From positions 1-64,000 of the forward strand of contig NZ_WIAO01000006.1 of NCBI RefSeq assembly GCF_009451885.1: 64,000 nucleotides of DNA, written 5' to 3'. This stretch comes from Glycomyces albidus (GTDB lineage: Bacteria; Actinomycetota; Actinomycetes; Mycobacteriales; Micromonosporaceae). Below are positions 34,084 through 42,744 of the stretch, in pieces. A model generated the notes under the pieces. That model was not told where the DNA came from. It made no database searches and was given only the letters and a program-made list of their open reading frames with translations. Numbering within the stretch: position 1 is the stretch's first letter; each line of letters opens with the position of its first letter. The position numbers and the translations under genes were made by a program.

Positions 34084-36355
34084 CGGCGTGGCCGTGGTCA
34101 TGCCCGCCTACCGCGAGGAGGCCAACGTCGCCTCCACGGTGCAGGACTTCCTCTCGACCCTCGTCCGCGAAGGCGTCCCGCACGCGGTCGTCGTCGTCGA
34201 CGACGGCAGCGACGACCGCACCGGCGCGATCATCGACCGCCTCGCCGCCGCCCACCCCGGCCGCGTCATCGCCGTCCACCACGAACGCAACCAGGGCTAC
34301 GGCGCGGCCGTCCGCACCGGCCTCGAGACCGCCCTCCGGCGCACCGCCTTCCGCGAGATCCTCCTGACCGACGCCGACTGCCAGTTCCGCGCCGAGGACC
34401 TCGTCCGGCTGCGCGAACGGAAGAAGGAGGAGCGCGCCGACGCCGTCATCGGCTACCGGCGCCGCCGCGCCGACCCGTGGCGCCGGCGCCTCAACGCCGC
34501 GGTGTGGACCCTGCTGTGCAAGACGCTCCTGCACGTCCCCGGACGCGACGTCGACTGCGCCTACAAGCTCATCGACCGCTCGCTCCTCCAGGACCTCGAA
34601 CTCAGCGGCGAAGCCGCCGCGATCTCCCCCGAACTCCTGTGCCGCATCAGCGGCGACGGCGCCCGCATCGTCGAGCACCCCGTCGAGCACTACCCGCGCG
34701 AGCACGGCGAGCAGACCGGCGCGCGCCTCTCGGTCGTCGTCAAGTCCCTCGCCAGCCTCGCGGTCGTCTACGGCCACATGGTCCGCGACGCCCGCCGGCT
34801 CGGATGGGCGCGGCGCCTCGCGGCACCGAACGACCCCGGTGCGGCCCTGGCCGCCCTCGCCGCATGCGCCGCCGCCGTCATCGCCTACCTCTACTTCGCC
34901 GACCACGGCCACCTCCTCGCCTACAAGGACGCGAACTCGCACCTGCTCATCGCCAGACGCGTCGTCGACAGCCCCACCGCCGGACTCGCCCAGCTCGGCG
35001 GCGTCTGGCTGCCCCTCCCCCACCTGCTCGCCGCACCGCTGTCGCTGTGGGAGGGCCTGTACCTCAACGGCTTCGCCGGCGCGTTCGTCTCCATGGCGTC
35101 CTATGTGGTCGCCGTCCGGTACCTGTTCGCGCACGCCCGGTCGCTCTCCGGCCACTGGGCCGGGGGCCTCACCGCCGCCGGCCTGTTCGCCCTCAACCCC
35201 AACGTCCTCTACCTCCAGGCCACGGCCATGACCGAGCTGCTGCTCTTCGCATGCGCCATCGCCGCCCTCCACTACCTGCACGAATGGTGCACCGAAGGGC
35301 GCCTGCGCGACCTGTCGCTCGCCTCCGGCGCGGTCCTCGCCGCCACCCTGACCCGCTACGAAGGGTGGATCCTCTTCGCCGTCGCCGCCGCCATCGTCGC
35401 CGTCACCGCCCTGCGCCGCCACCGCCGCTACGCGCACACCGAGGGCGCCGTCGTCGTCTTCGGCTTCGTCGCCGGCGCCGGCATCATCGGCTGGGCGCTC
35501 TGGAACCTCGCCATCTTCGGCGACCCCATGAACTGGAAGTCCGGCGAGTACGCCGACGCCTCCCTCTGGGTCGCCGAGGGCGAGGCCAACGTCGGGTCGC
35601 TCCCCACCGCCATGGAGACGTACGGGCTCGCCGCCCTCCACAACCTCGGCATCGCCACCGCCGCACTCGGACTCGCCGGACTCGTCCTGCACGCGGTCCG
35701 GCGGCGCCTGCACTCGCGCGCCCTCGTCCCCTACGCGATGCTCGTCTTCGCGCCGTTCTTCGTGTGGGCGCTCTACACCGGCGAACGGCCCCTCCACGTC
35801 AAGGAGGTCATGGGCGCGCTCTACAACGTCCGGTTCGGGCTCATCATGCTCATCCCCGCCGCCGTCTTCGCCGGATACCTCGTCGGGACCCTCGCGAAGC
35901 GGCTCCCGGGGCGGCGCCTCGCCGCCGGAACGCTCGCCGCCGCCTCCGTCGCCGGAGCGACCGTCGCCGTCGGCGGCGCCGTCACCCTCGACGAAGCCGT
36001 CGAATACCGCGCCAGCGGCTGGGAGGCCGACAACGCCGCCGTCGCCGAATGGCTGCGCGAGCACCACGACGGCGGCACCACGCTCATGATGTCGTTCGAG
36101 AACGAGTCCGTGACGTTCGAATCCCAGGTGCCCACCGGGTCGCTCGTCTACGAAGGCTCGTACCGGATCTGGGAGGAGGCCCTCGCCGACCCGCACGCCG
36201 CGGGGGTCGAATGGATCTACATGCGCGCCGTCCCCGGCTCCGAAGACGACGTCTGGGACGCCCTGTGGGGCACCGACACCCTCGAAGACCACTACGAACT
36301 CGTCTACGACGAAGGCGACCGCCTCGTCTACCGCGCCGAGGAGGACCGCAAGTGA
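34019..36355 (+). CDS. Fusion of a polyprenyl-phosphate glycosyltransferase (GT2) and a GT-C-like membrane glycosyltransferase
   Basis: 778 residues with two parts. Residues about 24-255 are a GT2 domain of the DPM1/GtrB type: VVMPAYREEANV, VVVVDDGSDDRT, ERNQGYGAAVRTGL, LLTDADCQF (DXD motif). From about 275 to 665 there are about ten membrane helices with GT-C-like features: the first outer loop KDANSHLLIARRVVD, WLPLPHLLAAP and TLTRYEGWILF. A soluble C-terminal tail of about 110 residues ends in EEDRK. The start is TTG 34,019 with TGGAGA upstream; a GTG at 34,088 is an alternative. One polypeptide could therefore make and use a lipid-linked sugar, with the neighbouring GtrA as flippase (inference). 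Confidence 0.82.
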   Translation: MTIITARPQPSPVRTAAPPPTDGVAVVMPAYREEANVASTVQDFLSTLVREGVPHAVVVVDDGSDDRTGAIIDRLAAAHPGRVIAVHHERNQGYGAAVRTGLETALRRTAFREILLTDADCQFRAEDLVRLRERKKEERADAVIGYRRRRADPWRRRLNAAVWTLLCKTLLHVPGRDVDCAYKLIDRSLLQDLELSGEAAAISPELLCRISGDGARIVEHPVEHYPREHGEQTGARLSVVVKSLASLAVVYGHMVRDARRLGWARRLAAPNDPGAALAALAACAAAVIAYLYFADHGHLLAYKDANSHLLIARRVVDSPTAGLAQLGGVWLPLPHLLAAPLSLWEGLYLNGFAGAFVSMASYVVAVRYLFAHARSLSGHWAGGLTAAGLFALNPNVLYLQATAMTELLLFACAIAALHYLHEWCTEGRLRDLSLASGAVLAATLTRYEGWILFAVAAAIVAVTALRRHRRYAHTEGAVVVFGFVAGAGIIGWALWNLAIFGDPMNWKSGEYADASLWVAEGEANVGSLPTAMETYGLAALHNLGIATAALGLAGLVLHAVRRRLHSRALVPYAMLVFAPFFVWALYTGERPLHVKEVMGALYNVRFGLIMLIPAAVFAGYLVGTLAKRLPGRRLAAGTLAAASVAGATVAVGGAVTLDEAVEYRASGWEADNAAVAEWLREHHDGGTTLMMSFENESVTFESQVPTGSLVYEGSYRIWEEALADPHAAGVEWIYMRAVPGSEDDVWDALWGTDTLEDHYELVYDEGDRLVYRAEEDRK

Positions 36356-37788
36356 ACCCCGACGCCCCGCCCGCCGGGCTCAGCGCCCAGCGGCTCCTCA
36401 GCACCGGCCAGACCGCCCTCGTGCTCACCGCGGCCGGCACCGTCGCCGCCTCGATCGCGCTCGACCTGCTCACCGGGTTCGGGCCCGGCCCGCTCCAATG
36501 GGCCCAAGGCGCCATGTTCGCCCTCATCGCCCTCTACCTGGCCGTCATCGGCTTCAAACTCGCGATGGTCCTCGGCTCCGGCCGGTCCACCGCGATGCGC
36601 TTCGAACCCGGTGCCCTGGAGACGTTCCCGGACTCCGAGCTGCCCCGGTACACCGTCCTCGTGCCGCTGTACCGCGAAGCCGCCGTCGTGCCCGGCCTGG
36701 TGCGGCGGCTCGCCGCGATGGACTACCCCGCCGAGAAGCTCGAGATCCTGCTGCTCGTCGAAGCCGACGACGGCGAGACCCGGGCCGCGCTCGCCGCGCA
36801 GCGCCTCGGGCCGGCGTTCCGGACGGTGGTCGTGCCCGACACGCAGCCGAAGACGAAACCGAAGGCGTGCAACGTGGGCCTGGCCCGCGCCACCGGCGAC
36901 CTGTGCGTCATCTTCGACGCCGAGGACCGGCCCGACCCCGACCAGCTCCGCAAGGCCGCGCTCGCGTTCCGGGTGCTGCCGGACCGGGTCGTGTGCGTGC
37001 AGGCCGAACTCCAGTACTGGAACCCGTGGACGAACTGGCTCACCCGGTGCTTCTCGGCCGAGTACGCCACCAACTTCAGCCTGACGCTGCACGGCATGGA
37101 CCGGCACCGGCTCGCGATCCCCTTGGGCGGCACGTCGAACCACTTCCGGATCGACGCGCTCCGCGACCTCGGCGGCTGGGACCCGTTCAACGTCACCGAG
37201 GACGCCGACCTCGGCATCCGGATCGCCCGGCGCGGCTGGGACGTCCGGATGATCGTCTCGGTCACCGAGGAGGAGGCGAACTCGCGGCTGGGCAACTGGA
37301 TCCGCCAGCGCAGCCGGTGGATCAAGGGGTATCTGCAGACGTGGCTGGTGCACTCGCGGCAGCCGCTCCAGCTCTGGCGGGAGCTGGGGACGAGGAAGGC
37401 CCTGGCGATCCACTTGACGCTCGGGTTCTCGACGGTGACGACCCTGATCAACCCGCTCATGTGGGCGATGACGCTGTCGTACTTCGTGTTCGGTCCCCAG
37501 TGGATGGAGCCGCTGTTCCCGGCGGCCGTCCTCTACGGGGGCATGTTCGCGATGATCGCGGGCAACGCGCTCATGTGCTACGCGCTGATGCTCGGCTGCC
37601 TCAAGCGGGGCCTGTACGCGGCGGTACGGGCGATGCTCACGGTGCCGCTGTACTGGGGGCTGATGAGCGTGGCGGCGTACAAGGCGCTCGGGCAGCTCCT
37701 GCGGCCGAGCAAGCGGCACTTCTGGGAGCTGACCGAGCACGGCCTGGACACGTCGGACGAGGCCGCGGAGGTCGCTCATGCCCGCTAG
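36352..37788 (+). CDS. Processive GT2 glycosyltransferase, cellulose synthase/XagB-like
   Basis: A 478-residue membrane glycosyltransferase. Two N-terminal helices (about 18-65) precede the GT-A domain: YTVLVPLYREAAVVPGLV, VEADDGETR, KPKACNVGLARATGDLCVIFDAED (DXD), a TED motif in NVTEDADLGIRIAR, and the QXXRW-type RQRSRWIKGYLQTW of processive enzymes. Three or four helices follow, and the tail KRHFWELTEHGL is typical of a secreted-polysaccharide synthase subfamily. The GTG start overlaps the upstream stop by three bases, so it is translationally coupled. The sugar polymer is unknown. Confidence 0.87.
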   Translation: MNPDAPPAGLSAQRLLSTGQTALVLTAAGTVAASIALDLLTGFGPGPLQWAQGAMFALIALYLAVIGFKLAMVLGSGRSTAMRFEPGALETFPDSELPRYTVLVPLYREAAVVPGLVRRLAAMDYPAEKLEILLLVEADDGETRAALAAQRLGPAFRTVVVPDTQPKTKPKACNVGLARATGDLCVIFDAEDRPDPDQLRKAALAFRVLPDRVVCVQAELQYWNPWTNWLTRCFSAEYATNFSLTLHGMDRHRLAIPLGGTSNHFRIDALRDLGGWDPFNVTEDADLGIRIARRGWDVRMIVSVTEEEANSRLGNWIRQRSRWIKGYLQTWLVHSRQPLQLWRELGTRKALAIHLTLGFSTVTTLINPLMWAMTLSYFVFGPQWMEPLFPAAVLYGGMFAMIAGNALMCYALMLGCLKRGLYAAVRAMLTVPLYWGLMSVAAYKALGQLLRPSKRHFWELTEHGLDTSDEAAEVAHAR

Positions 37789-40700
37789 GTTCCTGCGCCG
37801 CGGGGCCGCCGCCGTCCTCGTGGCGCCCGCCCTGCTGTTCGTGCCGGGTGCGGCCGAGGCCGCTCCCCCGGGCGAGTTCGAGAGGCTGCTCGTCGTCGGC
37901 GGTCTGGAGGAACCCACGTCGTTCCGGTTCACCCCGGACGGCGACATCCTGGTCGGCGAGAAGAACGGCGACATCGAGCTGGTCGAGGACGGCGTCCTCC
38001 ACGAGCACCCGCTGATCGAGCTGGCGACGGCCGGCTCGGACGAGCGGGGCCTGCTCGGGCTGGAGCTCGATCCGGATTTCGCGGCGAACGGGTACGTGTA
38101 CGTCGGCTACACGGCCGCGGACAATCTGGACCGGTTGAGCCGCTTCACGATGACCGGCCACGAGATCGACCCGGGCTCCGAGCTGGTGCTCATCCGGTCG
38201 GAGCAGGACGCGAACGTGTTCCACCACTCCGGCAGCGTCGGGTTCGGCCCGGACGGGAAGCTGTACTGGACGCTCGGCATGAACACGAACAACCAGAACC
38301 CGCCGAACCTCGGGAACGTGCACGGCAAGATGCACCGGATCAACGCCGACGGGTCGGTGCCGGCGGACAACCCGTTCGTGGACACGCCGGGTGCGGAGCC
38401 GACGGTGTGGGCGTACGGGCTGCGGAACTCCTTCCGGTGGGACTTCATCCCCAGTGGACCGAATGCGGGGAGGATCCTGGCCGGGGACGTGGGCGGCTCG
38501 GAGTGGGAGGAGCTCAACCTGGTCGAGCGCGGCGCGAACTACGGGTGGCCGCACGTCGAGGGCGTGTGCGCGGACTGCCCGTACGCGCAACCGGTGTACA
38601 CGTACCCGCACACGGCGCCGCCGGCGAGCGCGGGCTCGATCTCGGCCGTTGAGGTGTACGGCGGGGGGCTGCTCGGGGAGCGGTACGAGGGCGCGGTATT
38701 CGTCGCGGACTACACGCTCGGGTTCGTGAAGTACCTGGTCATGGACGAGGCGTACGAGACGGTGGTGTCGGTGGAGGACTTCGACGCCGACGCGGGGACG
38801 CCGGTGGAGCTGCGGACCGGCCCGGACGGGGCGCTGTACCAGTTGAACATCTACCCCGGTGAGCTGTACCGGATCGCGCCGTCGGGCGGGAACCGGACGC
38901 CGGTCGCGGAGGCGGCCGCGGCACCGGACAGCGGCTACGCGCCGCTGGAGGTGGCGTTCTCGTCGGCCGGTTCGGGCGACCCGGACGGTGACGCGCTGGA
39001 GTACGCCTGGGAATTCGGGGACGGCGGCGCGTCGACCGAGGCGAACCCGGTGCACACGTACACCGAAGAAGGGGTCTACCAGGCGGTGCTCACCGTCTCG
39101 GACGGGGGCAAGTCGGCGCAGGCGCAGGTCGAGGTCCAGGTCGGGAACACGAGACCGGAGGCGGTGGTCCTGACGCCGGCGGCGGGTCTGACGTACGACG
39201 GCGGCGACACGATCGCCTTCTCGGGCGAGGCCGCGGACCCCGAGGACGGGGCGCTGGCGGCGGCGTCGCTGTCGTGGACGGTGCAGTTCCACCACGGCGA
39301 CCACGTCCACCCGTTCTACGGCCCGGCCGAGGGCGCGGGCGGTGAGATCACGATCCCGACCGCTCCGCACGGCGGGGACGACACGTTCTACCGGATCGCG
39401 GTGACGGCCACGGACTCCGGCGGGCTGACGGACACGAGCCACGTCGACGTCCATCCGAACACCGTCGAGGTGTCCGTCGCGACCGACCCGCCGGGGCTGG
39501 AGTTCACCCTCGACGGCCGGCCGCTCGCGTCGGCGGCGAAGCGGATGGTCGTGGGCACCGAGTACGTGCTCGGCGCGGAGTCGGTGCAGTACGCGGACGG
39601 TTCGCGGTTCCGGTTCGCGGGCTGGTCGACCGGGGCGGAGCAGCAGCACGTGTTCACGGTGCCCGGAGCGGATACGGCGGTCACGGCCCGGTTCGAGGAG
39701 CTGCCGTACCCGCCGGACCCGTGGGAGTCGACCGACGTCGGCGAGCGGACCCAGTTGGGGCTCAGCAGCTTCGACGACGGCGAGTTCACGGTGACGGGCG
39801 CCGGCTGGGATGTGTGGGACCAGACCGACGAGTTCCATTTCGTGCACCGGCCGCTGGTCGGGGACGGCTCGATCACGGCCCGGCTGACGTCGCAGGACGG
39901 CGCGAACCCGTGGGCGAAGGCCGGTCTCATGTGGAAGGCCGCGGCCGAGGAGGGGGCGACGTACGCGGCGATCGCGGTCACCCCCGGGAACGGGGCGCAT
40001 TTCCAGGCGGACTTCGGGATCGACGGCGGGGGCTTCGCGTACACGGAGGGTGCGGCGTGGCTGCGGTTGACGCGGTCGGGCAACGAGTTCACGGCCGAGC
40101 TGTCTCCGGACGGCCTGGCGTGGACGGTGATCGGGTCGGCGACGGTGCCGATGCCGGCGGATGCGCGCGTCGGCCTGTTCTCGACCTCGCACGACAACAC
40201 GCAGTTCTCCACTGCGGTCTTCGACTCGGTGGCGGTCGCGGCCGCGGATCCGGGGTTGACGTGCGGGGACGTCGGCGACCCGGTGATCGCGGGCTCGGCG
40301 TCGTTCGCGCCGGACGGGACGGCGGCGCTCACCGGCGCGGGGGACGACGTCTGGGGCGATGCGGACCAGTTCCACTACTGCCACCGGGTGCTCGAGGGCG
40401 ACGGCGAGATCATCGCCCGGGTCGCTTCGCTGGACGGCGCGAACGACTGGGCGAAGGCCGGCGTCATGGTGAAGGCCGCGGCCGAGGAGGGCGCGGACTA
40501 CGCGGCGGCCATGGCGACCGCGGCGGAGGGCGTGCACTTCCAGACCGGATTCGACACCGATGTGGACGGTCCAGTGTCGGATGCGCCCGTGTGGCTCCGG
40601 CTCGTCCGCGAGGGGTCCCGGGTCACGGCGTACCACTCGCCGGACGGTCTGGCGTGGGAGCCGTTCGCGAGCGCGGTCCTGGCGGGCCCGGCGACCGTGG

Positions 40701-41308
40701 GGCTGTTCGTGACCTCGCACGACGGGAGTGCGACGGCCACGGCGGTCTTCGACTCGGTGTCGATCACCGATGCGGTGCCGGAGGTCCCGGAGCCGTGGAC
40801 GTGCGCCGACGTCGGCGGTCCGCGGATCCCCGGAGACGCGGTGTTCTCCGGCGGCACCGTGACGGTGGTCGGTGCGGGCGACGACATCTGGGGCGATGCG
40901 GACCAGTTCCACTTCTGCCACCAGCCGCTCGCGGGCGACGGGGAGATCACGGCCCGGGTGGTCTCGCAGGAGCACACGGACGACTGGGCGAAGGCCGGCC
41001 TCATGGTGAAGGCGGCGCCGGAAGCGGGCGCCGACTACGCGGCGCTGATGGTGACGCCCGCGAACGGCGTGCATCTGCAGTCGGGGTTCGACACCGACAT
41101 CGCCGGGACGGAGGCGGGGGCCCCGATGTGGTTGCGGCTCAGTCGCACCGGGGACACGGTCACGGCCTCGTGGTCGGCCGACGGCGTGGTCTGGTCGGTC
41201 TTCGGCACCGCGGAACTGCCTGGTGGAGCGGTGATCGGCCTGTTCGTCACCTCCCACGACGGCTCCGACCCCGGTGCCGCGGTCTTCGACTCGGTCACCG
41301 TGGATTAG
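37778..41308 (+). CDS. Large secreted PQQ-type sugar dehydrogenase-like protein with PKD and three C-terminal repeats
   Basis: A 1176-residue secreted protein. After a signal peptide (cleavage near AEAA, residue 29), residues about 33-365 form a soluble glucose/sorbosone dehydrogenase-like propeller (VFHHSGSVGFGPDGKLYW, GKMHRINADG, NYGWPHVEG). A PKD domain follows (about 372-455, WEFGDGGASTEANPVHTY), then two Ig-like segments (to about 645). Three roughly 180-residue concanavalin-like repeats (DUF1349 type) start near residues 649, 828 and 1008, each with a WDVWD/DDVWGDADQFH core, WAKAGLMVKAA and DGLAW. The gene overlaps the GT2 gene by 11 bp. Repeats two and three each carry two cysteines. 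It probably binds and oxidises or remodels a surface polysaccharide. Confidence 0.85.
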   Translation: MPARFLRRGAAAVLVAPALLFVPGAAEAAPPGEFERLLVVGGLEEPTSFRFTPDGDILVGEKNGDIELVEDGVLHEHPLIELATAGSDERGLLGLELDPDFAANGYVYVGYTAADNLDRLSRFTMTGHEIDPGSELVLIRSEQDANVFHHSGSVGFGPDGKLYWTLGMNTNNQNPPNLGNVHGKMHRINADGSVPADNPFVDTPGAEPTVWAYGLRNSFRWDFIPSGPNAGRILAGDVGGSEWEELNLVERGANYGWPHVEGVCADCPYAQPVYTYPHTAPPASAGSISAVEVYGGGLLGERYEGAVFVADYTLGFVKYLVMDEAYETVVSVEDFDADAGTPVELRTGPDGALYQLNIYPGELYRIAPSGGNRTPVAEAAAAPDSGYAPLEVAFSSAGSGDPDGDALEYAWEFGDGGASTEANPVHTYTEEGVYQAVLTVSDGGKSAQAQVEVQVGNTRPEAVVLTPAAGLTYDGGDTIAFSGEAADPEDGALAAASLSWTVQFHHGDHVHPFYGPAEGAGGEITIPTAPHGGDDTFYRIAVTATDSGGLTDTSHVDVHPNTVEVSVATDPPGLEFTLDGRPLASAAKRMVVGTEYVLGAESVQYADGSRFRFAGWSTGAEQQHVFTVPGADTAVTARFEELPYPPDPWESTDVGERTQLGLSSFDDGEFTVTGAGWDVWDQTDEFHFVHRPLVGDGSITARLTSQDGANPWAKAGLMWKAAAEEGATYAAIAVTPGNGAHFQADFGIDGGGFAYTEGAAWLRLTRSGNEFTAELSPDGLAWTVIGSATVPMPADARVGLFSTSHDNTQFSTAVFDSVAVAAADPGLTCGDVGDPVIAGSASFAPDGTAALTGAGDDVWGDADQFHYCHRVLEGDGEIIARVASLDGANDWAKAGVMVKAAAEEGADYAAAMATAAEGVHFQTGFDTDVDGPVSDAPVWLRLVREGSRVTAYHSPDGLAWEPFASAVLAGPATVGLFVTSHDGSATATAVFDSVSITDAVPEVPEPWTCADVGGPRIPGDAVFSGGTVTVVGAGDDIWGDADQFHFCHQPLAGDGEITARVVSQEHTDDWAKAGLMVKAAPEAGADYAALMVTPANGVHLQSGFDTDIAGTEAGAPMWLRLSRTGDTVTASWSADGVVWSVFGTAELPGGAVIGLFVTSHDGSDPGAAVFDSVTVD

Positions 41309-41313
41309 ACGGG

Positions 41314-41338
41314 CGCCGGGGCTCTGCGAGCCCCGGCG
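41314..41338 (+). terminator. Terminator after the GtrA operon (first hairpin)
   Basis: CGCCGGGGCT / AGCCCCGGCG, 10-bp stem with a five-base loop, six bases past the stop, followed by TCTTC. Confidence 0.8.
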
Positions 41339-41344
41339 TCTTCG

Positions 41345-41379
41345 GCCGCCCGGGACGCGAAGGGGGCATCCCGGGCGGC
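41345..41379 (+). terminator. Second hairpin after the GtrA operon
   Basis: GCCGCCCGGGA / TCCCGGGCGGC, 11-bp perfect stem with a 13-base loop, directly behind the first hairpin. Confidence 0.6.
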
Positions 41380-41391
41380 ACCCCGCACCGG

Positions 41392-41445
41392 TTATCCACA
41401 CCCGATCCACCTGCGGAAACGCCGGCTCCCCCAGCGTTATCCACA
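41392..41445 (+). promoter_or_regulatory. Pair of perfect DnaA boxes
   Basis: TTATCCACA occurs at 41,392-41,400 and again at 41,437-41,445, same orientation, 45 bp apart, in non-coding DNA between convergent operons. This is the consensus high-affinity DnaA box. No AT-rich unwinding region or dnaA/dnaN/rpmH genes are near, so this is not evidence of oriC. The rest of the 41,309-41,854 gap holds hairpins and no supported gene. Confidence 0.6.
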
Positions 41446-41767
41446 AGTAGGTTCTTCGCGTTCGACACTGACTGCCCCGACCTGTTGTAGTGGATAGCAA
41501 AAACGTCATCAGCCGGACCGGCGGGATGGCGGCGACAGGAGGGGATTCGCGAACGTCGCCATACCGAGACCGCGCGCGGGAAGCCGCCCGCGCGGCGGTC
41601 CCCGCCGGTCCGAACGCTCCGCGCGGAGCATGCGCGGGCGGCCGACCTGACGAGGCCGGCCGCCCGCAAGAACCAACGAGAAAGGTGTACGCCGACGGCG
41701 GCTTCGAAAGACCTGGGCCCAAGCCGCTGGCCGCACGACCATTCATCCCGCGGTTCACCGGCCCGCA

Positions 41768-41820
41768 CCGATGCGCAGGGGCCACCGCCGCTGGCGCGGT
41801 GCCGGCCCCCTGCGCATCGG
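41768..41820 (-). terminator. Terminator of the ABC importer operon
   Basis: A long hairpin: CCGATGCGCAGGGG / CCCCTGCGCATCGG (14 bp) enclosing a second stem ACCGC/GCGGT. It lies 34 bp after the permease stop on the minus strand. Confidence 0.75.
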
Positions 41821-41854
41821 GTCCGGTGCTGCTACTTGTCGGGGCTCGGTGGTG

Positions 41855-42736
41855 CTACTTGATGGCGCCCGCGGTGAGGCCCGCCTGGATCTGGCGTTGG
41901 AAGACGACGTAGGCGATGAAGATCGGGATCATCGCCATGACGGTCCCGGCGAACAGGGCGCCGGGGTCGCCCTCGTAGCCCTGGCGGAGGGCGAGGTTGG
42001 CGAGGCCCTGGGAGATGACGGCGTCGTCGGGGTTGCGGCCCATGAGGACCAGCGGGAGCAGGAACTGGTTCCACTGGCCGATGATGTTGAAGATCGTGAT
42101 CGCGATGAGGCCCGGCCGCGCCATCGGGAGCATCACCTGGAAGAACAGGCGGTAGTGCCCGGCGCCGTCGACGATGGCGGCCTCGGCCACCCCCGTTGGG
42201 AGCGTTCGGAAGAACGCGGTCAGGAAGAACACCGTGAACGGCAGCGAGTAGGCGATGTAGACCAGGACCAGCCCGGTGTACGTGTTGAGCAGCGCCACGT
42301 TCTGCAACGTCTTGAACAGCGGGAACAGGGCCAGGAACACCGGGAACATCATGCCGGCGGCGAAGCCGAAGTAGATGATGCGGTTGCCGATGAACTGGTA
42401 GCGGGCGATCACGTACGCGGCCATGGCGCCCAGGAGCATCGTCCCGGTGATGCTGAAGACCATGACCTGCAGCGTGTTCAGGAAGTAGGAGCCGATGTTG
42501 CCGTTGGTCCACGCGTTCGCGTAGTTCTCCCAGTGGAGGACCTCGGGGAGCCCGAGCGGGTCGGAGGCGATCTGCCGGGTGGGTTTGAACGAGGTGATGA
42601 CGATCCACGCGACCGGGATGATCACCAGCAGCGACCACAGCCACAGGAGGCCCTGGGAGAAGAAGTTGAAGGCGACGCCTTCGCGGGGGGCGCCGGAGGC
42701 GCGGCTCGCGGGTTTGACGGGGGTCTCGGTTGCCAT
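41855..42736 (-). CDS. Carbohydrate ABC transporter permease, MalG-like
   Basis: A 293-residue permease with six helices. The cytoplasmic EAA loop reads GVAEAAIVDGAGHYRLFFQVMLP, with the family pattern EAA...G and the trailing I-LP. The C-terminus (QRQIQAGLTAGAIK) is typical of sugar MalG-type subunits (QKYFVQGLTAGAVK in family members). The start is ATG 42,736, eight bases after the upstream permease stop. It is the last gene of the RpiR-binding protein-permease-permease operon; no ATPase gene is present. Confidence 0.93.
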   Translation of the reverse strand: MATETPVKPASRASGAPREGVAFNFFSQGLLWLWSLLVIIPVAWIVITSFKPTRQIASDPLGLPEVLHWENYANAWTNGNIGSYFLNTLQVMVFSITGTMLLGAMAAYVIARYQFIGNRIIYFGFAAGMMFPVFLALFPLFKTLQNVALLNTYTGLVLVYIAYSLPFTVFFLTAFFRTLPTGVAEAAIVDGAGHYRLFFQVMLPMARPGLIAITIFNIIGQWNQFLLPLVLMGRNPDDAVISQGLANLALRQGYEGDPGALFAGTVMAMIPIFIAYVVFQRQIQAGLTAGAIK

Positions 42737-42744
42737 GTCGCTCC

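Noticed and set aside
41392-41445. Chromosomal replication origin
   Set aside because: Only two DnaA boxes, no AT-rich unwinding element and no dnaA, dnaN or rpmH nearby.
37637-41785. A 1382-codon open frame antisense to the dehydrogenase-like gene
   Set aside because: Composition is dominated by Arg, Val and Pro with no family motif, and the sense strand is fully explained by a secreted multidomain protein.
41309-41854. A plus-strand reading frame at 41,490-41,912 in the gap after the GtrA operon
   Set aside because: It has no ribosome binding site or motif, runs antisense into a permease gene, and covers two terminator-like hairpins.
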